A stretch of 43,673 nt of DNA from the NCBI GenBank assembly GCA_024277935.1, contig JAJRUF010000260.1:1-43673 (forward strand). Reading direction: 5' to 3'. Both the position numbers and the translations under genes were made by a program. The notes under the pieces were generated by a model that worked only from the letters and a program-made list of their open reading frames with translations, was not told the origin of the DNA and searched no databases. Below, piece after piece: positions 34,252 through 42,676 of the stretch (within the stretch, counting starts at the first letter, position 1; every line of letters starts with the position of its first letter). Source of the stretch: Gammaproteobacteria bacterium (lineage in GTDB: Bacteria; Pseudomonadota; Gammaproteobacteria; Methylococcales; Methylomonadaceae).

Positions 34252-34811
34252 TAAAGAGTATTCGTCATTATACCTACTGGATAGTATTAGGCATTGCCTT
34301 GGTTATCAGCTTTCAAAGTGTTTTTTCTTTGTTACAAATATCGAGAACTGAGCAGTTAATTACCCAATTAAATCAAGGAAAAGATATCGCAGAAGAGCGG
34401 CTAAAAAATGCGCCACCTGAGGTATATATTGCACGCGCAAGCTACTTAACTAAAAAGCATCGCTATAAAGAAGCCCAAGCGAGTCTAAGTAAAATTATGA
34501 ACCAAGGCAGTCAAAAAATACAATCTATTAGTCAATATAACTTAGGGAATACCTATCTATTAGAGGCAATGGAAATGGCTGAGTCTATGCAAATTAATGA
34601 AGCCACGGCACTGGCGGCATTAGCAAAACAAGCTTACAAGCAAGCATTAATGTTAAATAGTCAATATTGGGATGCAAAATATAATTTAGAAGTGGCCATG
34701 CGGTTATTACCCGAAATGGATCGAATTACCATGGAAAGAGATGACCCTATTGCTGAAAAAAAAGCTAAATTATGGGCTACCGTACCGGGCTTTCCACGAG
34801 GTTTACCTTAG
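34248..34811 (+). CDS. mxaK: MxaK, small membrane-anchored helical protein
   Basis: The 187-aa protein has one N-terminal membrane helix (about 9-28, YWIVLGIALVISFQSVF). A TPR-like helical domain follows, with RASYLTKKHRYKEAQASLSK, YNLGNTYLLEAMEM and AYKQALMLNSQYWDAKYNLEVAM. The mature part would be periplasmic. It corresponds to MxaK by place and type. It overlaps the mxaC end by 4 bp, and mxaL starts 4 bp after its stop. It may act as a scaffold holding the vWA proteins together; that is inference from TPR-like repeats. Confidence 0.85.
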   Translation: MIKSIRHYTYWIVLGIALVISFQSVFSLLQISRTEQLITQLNQGKDIAEERLKNAPPEVYIARASYLTKKHRYKEAQASLSKIMNQGSQKIQSISQYNLGNTYLLEAMEMAESMQINEATALAALAKQAYKQALMLNSQYWDAKYNLEVAMRLLPEMDRITMERDDPIAEKKAKLWATVPGFPRGLP

Positions 34812-34815
34812 CTTT

Positions 34816-35772
34816 ATGAATATTTTAAATAATTTAAAAGATTATCGGTTTTACTGCTTAAGTCTTGCTTTGCTCTCTATGCTGATGATATTTATTAAGC
34901 CTCACTCAATCAAATTGAACCCTACTTATAATTTTACCTTTATCGTTGATATTACTCGTAGTATGAATGCTAAAGATTATCAACTAAAAAATGAGGCAGT
35001 GAGTCGATTACAGTTTATTAAGCAAGCACTGAATAAAGTCGTCTTAAAACTTCCTTGTGAGTCTAAAGTTGGCTTAGGTATTTTTACCGAAAGAAAGTCA
35101 ACGCTCTTATTTGAACCTATTGAAGTGTGCTCATCCTACGCCGAAATTGAAAATGTTATTGATATGATTGATTGGCGAATGGTATGGGCAGCTGATAGCC
35201 GTATTAGCAAAGGACTTGCGAGTACCATGACACAATTACAAAACAGCGGCAGCCATATTATTTTTTTAACAGATGGGCAAGAAGCTCCCCCTGTAAATCC
35301 GCGTTATAAAACAGATTTTAGCGACTTAAAAGGAAAGCTGAAAGGCTTGTTAGTGGGGGTAGGAGGGTTACACAATGTGCCTATTCCTAAATATAATAAC
35401 CAAGGGCAACAGCAAGGGTTTTATAAACAAGGTGATGTTCCTCACCGCTCAACATTCGGTATGGCTCCTACTTCATCCGTTCCCGTAGAAGGGTACAATG
35501 CACGTAATGCACCTTTTGGTAGTGCTAAAGTGAGTGGAGACCAGCATTTAACCCATTTATATGAACCTTATTTACAACAACTCAGTCATGAAGTTGGTTG
35601 GTCTTATCACCGTTTAGAAATGAGTGAACATCTTAACAGCGTATTACAAACCCCTGAATTTGCCAAACAACAAAAGGGCTTGTCTGATAATCGTACTTAT
35701 TTTGCTGTTTTTAGCTTAATATTATTAGCTGTTATTTATTTTCCAAGTTTAAGAAAGGTGAACTATTTCTAA
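34816..35772 (+). CDS. mxaL: MxaL, von Willebrand-A membrane protein
   Basis: The start at ATG 34816 gives 318 aa, 4 bp after the mxaK stop; an earlier in-frame start would run through mxaK and is unlikely. One membrane helix (about 11-28), then a vWA domain with IVDITRSMNAKDYQ (metal motif DITRS, with Thr in place of the first Ser). LTDGQEAPP follows and a C-terminal membrane helix is near residues 298-312. It is the last mxa gene here. Its stop (35772) lies within the tail of the convergent minus-strand small gene (ends 35732), an overlap of 41 bp. It probably acts with MxaC in activating methanol dehydrogenase. Confidence 0.88.
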   Translation: MNILNNLKDYRFYCLSLALLSMLMIFIKPHSIKLNPTYNFTFIVDITRSMNAKDYQLKNEAVSRLQFIKQALNKVVLKLPCESKVGLGIFTERKSTLLFEPIEVCSSYAEIENVIDMIDWRMVWAADSRISKGLASTMTQLQNSGSHIIFLTDGQEAPPVNPRYKTDFSDLKGKLKGLLVGVGGLHNVPIPKYNNQGQQQGFYKQGDVPHRSTFGMAPTSSVPVEGYNARNAPFGSAKVSGDQHLTHLYEPYLQQLSHEVGWSYHRLEMSEHLNSVLQTPEFAKQQKGLSDNRTYFAVFSLILLAVIYFPSLRKVNYF

Positions 35773-35995
35773 CCCATTTAATAATTTCTAGTTTATCAGC
35801 TTCTGATGCTTTATCCCGCATTGATCCACTGAGTTTTTTTTCAATCTTGCTGTGAGCCGGGTCGCCATGATAACTATAGACAATGTCATCTATAGATAAG
35901 CCTAGTTTCCCATCTGCCATTCCGTGAGTCATTAAAAATTGGGCGGATGCTAATAGTGCGCCAAGACCAATAATCAGTAAATAACTGGTAAACAA
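35732..35995 (-). CDS. Small membrane protein, unrecognised, start uncertain
   Basis: The frame encodes one membrane helix (TSYLLIIGLGALLASAQFLMTHGM) and a short charged tail with DDIVYSYHGDPAHSKIEKKLSGSMRDKASE. The only standard start seen is TTG 35995, which opens inside a plausible protein sequence. The frame stays open upstream to 36091 with no ATG, GTG or TTG, so the true start may be a rare codon or the gene may be damaged. It follows the 205-aa membrane protein gene on the same strand and converges on mxaL with a 41-bp overlap. Homology is unknown; the GDP-x-H and KKLSGSM style suggests a cytochrome-like or redox-associated protein, weakly. Confidence 0.55.
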   Translation of the reverse strand: MFTSYLLIIGLGALLASAQFLMTHGMADGKLGLSIDDIVYSYHGDPAHSKIEKKLSGSMRDKASEADKLEIIKWVRNSSPFLNLENK

Positions 35996-36081
35996 ACGTT
36001 TTACGGCAGTATTTAAGCTGGGTAGATTTAGCCAATCTGAATTGATGGAATTACTGTGTTGTTCTGTATTTATAAAGTAGT

Positions 36082-36699
36082 TTAAGTATTTCTACGATCT
36101 TCTCCAGAGTAGTTGCTCTGGTCTTTGGTGAAGTCTGATTCTCTCTTTAATATTGGAAGAATAAGCTGGTTTTTTATTTTTAATCCTAATAAAGTAATCA
36201 TCGCTATAACAATAATATCTAAACTAAAATTAGCTGAAAATTGGGAGGTTATATTTAAGCCTGCTGTAATAAATAGCAGGATGCCGACTAAATAAAACCG
36301 TAATCGCAATACTATGCCTGATAAAAACATGGTATGAGCTAAAATAATATGAATAGCAATACTCGCTTCTGAGGGACCTATACGATTAAAGTCCCATAAT
36401 AAAAAAATAAGTAAGATGGCAACAAAAGCGCTGCCCCAATAAAATAACTCATACCTTATTAAGTGGGCAGTTTCACGACCTGTTCGCAGTGTTTTAGCTT
36501 TTTCGCTTAAAATAGAGGCAATAAAAAAGAAGGGTGTTATTAATACCCAATAAATAAAAGCAGTAAAGAGGGAAGCGTTCATTATTAGCTCCCCTAAAAA
36601 AGTGGCAATAATTAGAGATATAAATATATATTCATCAATATTGGGGTTGAGTAAAGCTTTATTGAGGCCTTGTTCGTTTTCTTGTCCAGTATTTGACAT
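36082..36699 (-). CDS. Unrecognised multi-spanning membrane protein
   Basis: The 205-aa protein has about five or six hydrophobic helices (regions near 25-40, 43-65, 83-102, 110-130, 134-150 and 155-175) and a hydrophilic N-terminus and C-terminus ending NYSGEDRRNT. No motif is recognised. A good ribosome-binding site (GAGGAAAA) precedes ATG 36699 on the minus strand, so it looks real. It lies convergent to mxaL, with the small membrane gene after it. The pair may form a two-gene unit that follows the mxa operon tail to tail. Function unknown. Confidence 0.7.
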   Translation of the reverse strand: MSNTGQENEQGLNKALLNPNIDEYIFISLIIATFLGELIMNASLFTAFIYWVLITPFFFIASILSEKAKTLRTGRETAHLIRYELFYWGSAFVAILLIFLLWDFNRIGPSEASIAIHIILAHTMFLSGIVLRLRFYLVGILLFITAGLNITSQFSANFSLDIIVIAMITLLGLKIKNQLILPILKRESDFTKDQSNYSGEDRRNT

Positions 36700-36804
36700 A
36701 AATTTTCCTCTTGTTGTTTGTTTAGCATCAGTGTTTCCATTGAAAGTAAGTATAGTTAAGAAATTTAACCAGTATGCTTTATTTTAGAGGCGGTATGTGG
36801 TTAT

Positions 36805-36856
36805 CTTGTCCTACTCTCGTTTTTTGATCAACTTTAAAAAACATTAGTAGGATAAG
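36805..36856. repeat. Two-part imperfect hairpin
   Basis: CTTGTCCTACT (36805-36815) pairs with AGTAGGATAAG (36846-36856; one mismatch). Inside it GTTTTTT (36819-36825) pairs with AAAAAAC (36836-36842). It lies upstream of the 205-aa membrane protein gene. Confidence 0.5.
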
Positions 36857-36978
36857 AGTATGAATAATAGCAATAAAAAATTAAAATGAAGCCTGCAATG
36901 GCAAGAAAAAATTTTTAGAATTTCCCATTTTATACGTCTTATAATCGGAAACCCCCATGTGCGAATCATTCACATTGA

Positions 36979-37143
36979 ATGACTTTATCTTTGGTCACTG
37001 CCATAAAAATACGGAACATTGAGTTAAAGCAATCTGCCGAACTTTATGATATTTACCAAACCAAGATTATTGATTGTGATGAAGCGATTCAAAAGTAATT
37101 AGACAAAATGGATACCAAAGTTGATTACAGCAGCGGTACATAA
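36979..37143 (+). pseudogene. IS110-family transposase remnant
   Basis: From ATG 36979 the frame reads MTLSLVTAIKIRNIELKQ, then SAELYDIYQTKIIDCDEAIQK, a stop at 37096-37098, and LDKMDTKVDYSSGT to a stop at 37141-37143. The L-Y-x-x-Y-Q-x-K-I-x-x-C-D-x-x-I pattern is the middle coiled-coil part of IS110-type transposases. The catalytic parts are absent. Confidence 0.5.
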
Positions 37144-37156
37144 ATTAGCACATCAT

Positions 37157-37232
37157 TGTAGGATGAGCTGAGGAACGAAGCGCATCAGCTAAACTTCATT
37201 TGACGTGCCTCCTAACGTCGGCACATCCTACA
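37157..37232. repeat. REP-like palindromic repeat (TGTAGGATG...CATCCTACA)
   Basis: TGTAGGATG (37157-37165) and CATCCTACA (37224-37232) enclose two smaller inverted repeats, GCTGA/TCAGC and GACG/CGTC. The AGGAACGAAGCGCATCAGC segment is typical of a widely dispersed repeat family seen in gammaproteobacteria. Confidence 0.6.
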
Positions 37233-37330
37233 GAAATATCAAGACAAAAGTGTAAACTGGAAACTGAAAGATGCCAAAGAATAACTATCAAACTTAAGTT
37301 TGATAGTCCTTGTTGATTAAACAGATAACC

Positions 37331-37561
37331 CTATTTTCTTGATGCTTTTAATCGGGTATTTAGTTTATTCGCACCAACAAGAGCTAAAACAACAAAAGAG
37401 CCAGGCGTAAGAGCGGCAACCGCTATGGCTGCAGATAATTTTAATTTATTGATAGGTGGTGGGGTGAGGGTGGTTGCAACAGGGTATCTTAGGGCTCCGC
37501 ATGATTGGCATAACGGGGTGTCTTTTTCTTCAATGGCATCACAAAATGAACAATTAGGCAT
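37331..37561 (-). CDS. Small zinc-ribbon protein with C-terminal membrane helix
   Basis: The start at ATG 37561, preceded by an AAGGTGA ribosome-binding site, gives 76 aa. Two Cys pairs, CSFC and CQSCG, are spaced 13 residues apart, which is a zinc-ribbon pattern. A linker of Pro and Thr (VATTLTPPPINK) leads to one membrane helix (about 44-66) and a Lys/Arg-rich tail. A longer frame to 37639 exists but lacks a ribosome-binding site. The function is unknown. Confidence 0.6.
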   Translation of the reverse strand: MPNCSFCDAIEEKDTPLCQSCGALRYPVATTLTPPPINKLKLSAAIAVAALTPGSFVVLALVGANKLNTRLKASRK

Positions 37562-37678
37562 AGACTTCACCTTATTAAGACGACTTAAGCTATTAAAATA
37601 TAGTACGGTCTGACGATAGTAACATAAAAAACAAATCATTCAAGGTGCAAAATAATTAAATTTAAAATTTAATATCGC

Positions 37679-37840
37679 AGGAACGTGTATGGAATAACTT
37701 CCCGAAATTATACCGTAGGATTTTTGTTTCAGGTGGAATGATCTCATGAGGCGCATAGCAGGCTACGCAACGAATGAGATCATTTCACCTAGAGCAAAAA
37801 GACACGTTAGAAATCGGGAAGTTGTTTCATGCACGTTCCT
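37679..37840. repeat. Palindromic element A of a tandem inverted pair
   Basis: This 162-nt element is a near-continuous hairpin. Outer arms 37679-37705 and 37814-37840 (27 nt) differ at three sites, all transitions that still allow G/T pairing. Inner arms 37732-37747 and 37774-37789 (16 nt, one mismatch) enclose a 26-nt loop at 37748-37773. The loop is the exact reverse complement of the loop in the next element. TTTTTG (37721-37726) and CAAAAA (37795-37800) also pair. It abuts the next element at 37841. Confidence 0.8.
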
Positions 37841-38003
37841 TAAGGGAGTCTGAAGAAATAAAGTTACCCATCTCGCTTGCCTTTTTGCTCCTGACCAAAA
37901 GATCTCAATCGTTGCGTAGCCTGCTATGCGCCTCTTGAGATAGTTTGGTCAGAAACAAAAATTCTTCGCAATATGGGTAACTTTATTCCATCAAACTCCC
38001 TTA
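37841..38003. repeat. Palindromic element B, opposite orientation, overlapping RND gene end
   Basis: This 163-nt element has outer arms 37841-37870 and 37974-38003 (30 nt, three mismatches) and inner arms 37891-37908 and 37935-37952 (18 nt, two mismatches). The loop at 37909-37934 contains GCGTAG-CCTG-CTATGC, itself able to fold. The right outer arm includes the last 13 bases of the RND pump gene (37991-38003), so the left arm is an inverted copy of that gene end. Confidence 0.8.
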
Positions 38004-41000
38004 CTAAATTTCCCATAACGAAATAGCAGGGCAGGGAGCAATAATAAATTTAAAAGGGTGGAGGAAACCAATCCACCAATAATAATAGCCGCCATCGGTC
38101 CCATAATTTCTCGTCCAGGGTTGTCACTGTTAAAGGCTATGGGGAGCATGGCTAGTGCTGTCACAAGTGCAGTCATTAAGATGGAGGGTAAACGTTGCTG
38201 AGCACCCAGAATAACGGTTTCCATGTCCCACTGTTTGCCTTCCTGGTCAATCAAATGCTGATAATGTGATAACAGCATAATACTGTTTCGAACCGTAATA
38301 CCAAATAAAGTGATAAAACCAACGACCGAACCTACCGATAAAGTCGCACCTGTTAAAACAACGGCTGCCAGCCCACCAATTAATGAGAAAGGCAGGTTTA
38401 CCAAGGTAAGTAATACATTGCGAGCATTTCCAATAGCAATATAAATAAAGATAAGGATACCTGCCCCTGCTATTAAAGCATGTATCAGTAAATCTTCTTT
38501 GGCTTGCGCTTGTTCTACTGCTGCACCTGTAAATTCTGGATAGCTATTGGCTGAGAAAGGGATTTCAGTTAACACTTTGTTTTTAAGTTCTTGCATAAAA
38601 TCATCCATATCACGATCAACTACATTACTGGTAATTGTTTGTTTTCGCTGTGCACCTTGATGAAGAATGTTGTAACGCCCTTCAGAGTGACTAATCTCAG
38701 CCACTTGAGATAAAGTGATCAATTGACCATCTTTTGTACGGATAGGTAAATCAGCAATAGCTTCAGGTTGCTTTCTTAACTCTGGTGCTAGTGCAACTGC
38801 AACGTTATATATGCGGTTGCCTTGAATATTTTTACCTGTGATATGACCTTCATAAGCTGTCTGGATGGTGTTAATCACTTGTTCAGGGTTGAGCCCCCAT
38901 AATTGCAGTTTATCTAGCTCTATATGTACTTGTAGTAGTGGGGTACCAGGAGGTGATCTGAGCTGTACGTCACTCGCGCCAGGAATGCTTCGCATAATTT
39001 GAGCGACTGACTGTGCTTTACTATCCAATGCCGTTAAGTCATTACCATAAATATTGACCACGACGGGAGAAGTGTAGCCTGAGATAGTTTCATCAATACG
39101 TTCGGTTAAAAAGGTATTTGCTTCATATAGAATGCCGGGGAAATTGTCCAGTACCTTTCTTAAGCTTTCTAAAACCTGTTGTTGATCGGCACCTGAAAGA
39201 GGTATTAGCCTAATTTCGTATTCACTGTAATGGCTGCCATAAGTATCGGCACCCCGTTCAGCTCTTCCAGCCCACTGCGAAACAGATTCTATACCTGGGA
39301 TTTGTAAAAATTGCTGGGTTACTTTGCTACCTAAACGAATAGATTCTTGTAATGATGTACCTGGAATACTGGTGGTATGGATTATATAATGCCCTTCACG
39401 CAATTCTGGTAAAAATTTATTATCTAGATTAAATAAAGTTATTATTCCTATCAGGAAAATAATAAGACTGAGAGTGCTGACAGCTTTAAAATGCTTACTA
39501 ACCCACTTTAATACATTTTTATAGCGTGGTTTAAGCCAGCTAATTAAAGGAGGGTCTTGCTTATCAATTGGGTTTTTAGTATTTTTACCCAGCAATAAGT
39601 AGCATAGTGCAGGCGTTAGCGTTAATGCAACAAGTAAAGACATCAAGATAGCAAGAATGTAAGACAGTCCGAGAGGGGAAAATAATCGTCCTGCAACACC
39701 TGATAAGGTTAATAAGGGTATAAAAGCTAGGGCAACAATAAAACTGGCATAAACCACAGAACTACGCACCTCCATTGAGGCATCATAAACTACGGTAGCA
39801 ATCGCTTTAGGCTGAGAGAGACAGCTGTTTTCTCGCAAACGCCGAAAAATATTTTCAGTATCAATAATGGCATCATCTACTACTTCTCCTAGAGCAATTG
39901 CCAAGCCCCCCAGCACCATAATATTTAAATTAACCCCACTTTCTATTAAAATAATAAGGGCAGTAATGAGTGATAAGGGGATGGCAGTCGCAGAGATAAG
40001 AGCCGTGCGAAAGTTAAATAAAAACAAGTAAAGCACAATAATAACGAAACAGCCGCCAATTAATAAATGCCTTGATAAGTTGGATAAAGACGTTTCAATA
40101 TAATCGGCAGGGCGAAATAAGTGAGGGTAAAAATTAATATCCTGTTTTTTAAAAATATCATCAAACTCAGCTAAAGCAAACTCCACTTGTTTAGAGACGG
40201 ATAAGGTATTAGCACCAAATTGGCCAATAACCATCATCACAATACTGGACTTTCCTTGTATTTGGGCTGCACCTATGGGTGGCTCTGCACCATAAGCAAT
40301 ATCAGCAACATCACCTAAAGTAATATTAATACCTGATTGGCGTTTGATAATAATTTTTTTAAATTGTTCTGGTGTGTTTGCTTGCCCTGAAATTTGAATA
40401 GTAAAACGTTGATTAGCATTTTCAATAAAACCGCCACCTTGAATATCTCCTGCCTGCTTAGCTGCTTTGACAATATCTTCAACGGATAAATTAAAGCGGC
40501 GGAGTTGAAAAGGTTTTATTTGAATTTGCAATTGCCGGATTTCGCCACCAAAAACATTGACATCAGCAACACCAGGAACGGTAAGCAAACGGGGCACAAT
40601 AGTCCAGTCCACTAAACTACGTAATTCCATTAAGCTCTTTTTATCAGAATTTAAACCAATCGTTAATACCGTTGCAGAAGAGGAAGATAGGGGGACGGCA
40701 ATAGGCATTTCAACACTTTTGGGTAAGTGGCTGCTTAAACTCGTTAAGCGTTCACTGATTAACTGCCTGTTCCTATAAATATCACTGTTTTCAGCAAATA
40801 AAGCAGTAACAATAGATAAGCCTTGTATAGACTCTGAGCGAATAGATTTTAAGCCGATTAAGCCACTTATACGGGTTTCAATTTGTTGAGTCACTAAAAT
40901 TTCAACCTGTTCAGAAGATAAACCAGGCGACTCAGTTTGAATGATAACTTGCTTAGGAGAAAATTCAGGGAAAATATCAAGTCCAGCTGAAGAAAAACGA

Positions 41001-41086
41001 TAACTGCCATAGAGAAGTAGGATAACAGCTAAAGCAATAACGACCCCGTGAAAGCGAATTGAAAAGCGGACTAAAATTGACAACAT
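37991..41086 (-). CDS. CzcA/CusA-like heavy-metal RND efflux transporter
   Basis: The 1031-aa inner-membrane RND protein has 12 predicted helices in two repeats. The N-terminal GLDIFPEFSPKQVIIQTESPGLSSEQVE and the metal-family segment ALGEVVDDAIIDTENIFRR (charged residues in helix 4) place it in the heavy-metal-efflux (CzcA/CusA) branch rather than the drug-efflux branch. It would use the proton gradient to export metal ions through a tripartite complex. The periplasmic adaptor gene lies 44 bp upstream in the same operon, but no outer-membrane channel gene is in the window. The substrate cannot be told from sequence alone. The stop lies inside a palindromic element. Confidence 0.9.
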   Translation of the reverse strand: MLSILVRFSIRFHGVVIALAVILLLYGSYRFSSAGLDIFPEFSPKQVIIQTESPGLSSEQVEILVTQQIETRISGLIGLKSIRSESIQGLSIVTALFAENSDIYRNRQLISERLTSLSSHLPKSVEMPIAVPLSSSSATVLTIGLNSDKKSLMELRSLVDWTIVPRLLTVPGVADVNVFGGEIRQLQIQIKPFQLRRFNLSVEDIVKAAKQAGDIQGGGFIENANQRFTIQISGQANTPEQFKKIIIKRQSGINITLGDVADIAYGAEPPIGAAQIQGKSSIVMMVIGQFGANTLSVSKQVEFALAEFDDIFKKQDINFYPHLFRPADYIETSLSNLSRHLLIGGCFVIIVLYLFLFNFRTALISATAIPLSLITALIILIESGVNLNIMVLGGLAIALGEVVDDAIIDTENIFRRLRENSCLSQPKAIATVVYDASMEVRSSVVYASFIVALAFIPLLTLSGVAGRLFSPLGLSYILAILMSLLVALTLTPALCYLLLGKNTKNPIDKQDPPLISWLKPRYKNVLKWVSKHFKAVSTLSLIIFLIGIITLFNLDNKFLPELREGHYIIHTTSIPGTSLQESIRLGSKVTQQFLQIPGIESVSQWAGRAERGADTYGSHYSEYEIRLIPLSGADQQQVLESLRKVLDNFPGILYEANTFLTERIDETISGYTSPVVVNIYGNDLTALDSKAQSVAQIMRSIPGASDVQLRSPPGTPLLQVHIELDKLQLWGLNPEQVINTIQTAYEGHITGKNIQGNRIYNVAVALAPELRKQPEAIADLPIRTKDGQLITLSQVAEISHSEGRYNILHQGAQRKQTITSNVVDRDMDDFMQELKNKVLTEIPFSANSYPEFTGAAVEQAQAKEDLLIHALIAGAGILIFIYIAIGNARNVLLTLVNLPFSLIGGLAAVVLTGATLSVGSVVGFITLFGITVRNSIMLLSHYQHLIDQEGKQWDMETVILGAQQRLPSILMTALVTALAMLPIAFNSDNPGREIMGPMAAIIIGGLVSSTLLNLLLLPALLFRYGKFSKGV

Positions 41087-41130
41087 ATTTAATTTAAAAG
41101 GTATTTGGGTGGGTTGTTAGAGCTTTAAGA

Positions 41131-42159
41131 TTAATCATTATCTTCTTCATCATCATTTTCTTCACTCGGTATTTGAGATCTAAACTCATAAGATAAAAGC
41201 ATTTGAGTGCCTTTTACAACAATTTCTTCATTATCATTTAACTCAGCGGAGATAAAATAGCCGTTAGGCACTTTTATTAATGGACTAATATTATGATGAA
41301 TAAATTGCTCATCACTCGTTTTAATAAACACAAAAGCTTGTCCTAAATGCCAAGCAACAGCCGTTTCAGGAATAGTAATACCTATAAGGCTATCTTTTTG
41401 TTGAGGTACCCAGGCCGTAAAATTCATACCCGGTTTAATGGTTCGATTATCCGTTAAAAAACTATACTGCAGACCTTGAGAAAAATTATCAGTAGAGGGA
41501 AGTAAACTAATAAAGGAGGCTTTGAATGCTGTCTTGCGATTACCGGTAGGGCTAATAAAAATACTTTTAAAATGATCTAACTTAGTGCTTCCCGCAGGTA
41601 CGGTTATTATCAGTAAGGTAGATTTTCCTGATATTAAATTTTTAAATTGAGCAGAATTATTTTGTGTTATCCATTGAGTGATAAGCACCCCCCATTTTAG
41701 TTGGCTGTTACTAATAATAAGGTCACTTTCATAGACCAGTTGCTCAAAAAGGGCTTTATCTATCTGCCATTGGGACTCTTGGATTTGTAATTTACGGATG
41801 GAAACAGCTTCATTTTTCTGTAAACGTCGTAATCGAATAACAGCTAAGCTGGATTTTGATAGTCGGGCTTTTGCCCCCATTTTTTTAGCTAATAGTGATT
41901 GGTATTGGCTCTGAATTGATAATAACGGACGGGTACTAATGGCTTTTCCATAAACAGCTTTCTCTGCTAGAAGTTGAGTGGTTTGAAACTGTTGAGTTTT
42001 AAGACCTGATTTTTGTTGCATTTCTGTATCTAAATAAATAACAGCTTGGCCATTAATTATTTCGACTGGAGTTAGTTCACTCTCAGCATTTGAAGCTGAA
42101 CTTGATGCGTTGAAAAGAGAGGCTAAACAGAGCAATAAAACCAGCGAGTAACGAGTCAT
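41131..42159 (-). CDS. Periplasmic adaptor (HlyD/CusB-type) of RND pump
   Basis: The 342-aa protein has a signal peptide (cut near NASSSASNAES). A hairpin-type helical region follows with SRSSL-like coiled segments (about 75-150), a lipoyl/beta-barrel region and a C-terminal GYFISAELNDNEEIVVKGTQMLL typical of membrane-fusion proteins of this class. The C-terminal tail is acidic (EENDDEEDND). It pairs with the downstream CzcA-like pump (44-bp gap). It would link pump and outer-membrane channel. The acidic tail is unlike most relatives and could bind metal ions; that is inference. Confidence 0.8.
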   Translation of the reverse strand: MTRYSLVLLLCLASLFNASSSASNAESELTPVEIINGQAVIYLDTEMQQKSGLKTQQFQTTQLLAEKAVYGKAISTRPLLSIQSQYQSLLAKKMGAKARLSKSSLAVIRLRRLQKNEAVSIRKLQIQESQWQIDKALFEQLVYESDLIISNSQLKWGVLITQWITQNNSAQFKNLISGKSTLLIITVPAGSTKLDHFKSIFISPTGNRKTAFKASFISLLPSTDNFSQGLQYSFLTDNRTIKPGMNFTAWVPQQKDSLIGITIPETAVAWHLGQAFVFIKTSDEQFIHHNISPLIKVPNGYFISAELNDNEEIVVKGTQMLLSYEFRSQIPSEENDDEEDND

Positions 42160-42286
42160 ATAAAGGCCATTAGAAAGAAATTGATAGAATTATACGGTGT
42201 GTTTTTAAATGAAATAAATTTTTTTGTTGTTTTTAATGAATAGCAGGTTATCCTTTACAGCATATTTAGTCTAAAGAGAGAGTAAA

Positions 42287-42670
42287 ATGAGTAATCTGCC
42301 AGATAACTTAAAATATGCAAAAAGCCATGAATGGTCAAAAATTGAAGATGATAATATTGTTCGTATTGGAATTACCGATTTTGCCCAGGAAGAATTAGGC
42401 GATTTAGTTTATATAGAATTACCTGAAGTCGGAAAGCAGTATAAAGCAGGTGAGCAATGTGCTGTTGTTGAATCCGTTAAAACAGCCTCTGATTTATTTA
42501 GCCCTGTTACCGGAACGGTGACTGCGATTAATGAAGCCATTATTGATTCACCAGAACAAGTAAATGATGAGCCTTACAATACCTGGTTGTTTTGTGTTAA
42601 AGCAGATAATTTAGATGAACTGGATGAATTAATGGATGCAACGGCTTACCAAACAATGATAGAGGAGTGA
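42287..42670 (+). CDS. gcvH: Glycine cleavage system H protein
   Basis: The 127-aa lipoyl-carrier protein carries the aminomethyl group in glycine cleavage. The lipoylation site is Lys 65 in [15 protein letters not shown]. The hammerhead fold is shown by [40 protein letters not shown]. The length is normal. It sits divergent to the RND adaptor and 6 bp before dgkA. In methylotrophs glycine cleavage links to one-carbon folate metabolism. No gcvT or gcvP is in view. Confidence 0.97.
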   Translation: MSNLPDNLKYAKSHEWSKIEDDNIVRIGITDFAQEELGDLVYIELPEVGKQYKAGEQCAVVESVKTASDLFSPVTGTVTAINEAIIDSPEQVNDEPYNTWLFCVKADNLDELDELMDATAYQTMIEE

Positions 42671-42676
42671 TCAAGG

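Larger units (their letters stand above)
36700..37330. other. Gene-free stretch with hairpin, IS110 remnant and REP-like repeat
   Basis: No intact gene is seen in these 631 bases. They hold a stem-loop at 36805-36856, a dead IS110-like fragment at 36979-37143 and a repeat at 37157-37232, each listed separately. No promoter was assigned. Confidence 0.5.

Noticed and set aside
37562-37639. N-terminal extension of the zinc-ribbon gene to 37639.
   Set aside because: No ribosome-binding site upstream, whereas ATG 37561 has AAGGTGA; the extra residues have no conserved look.
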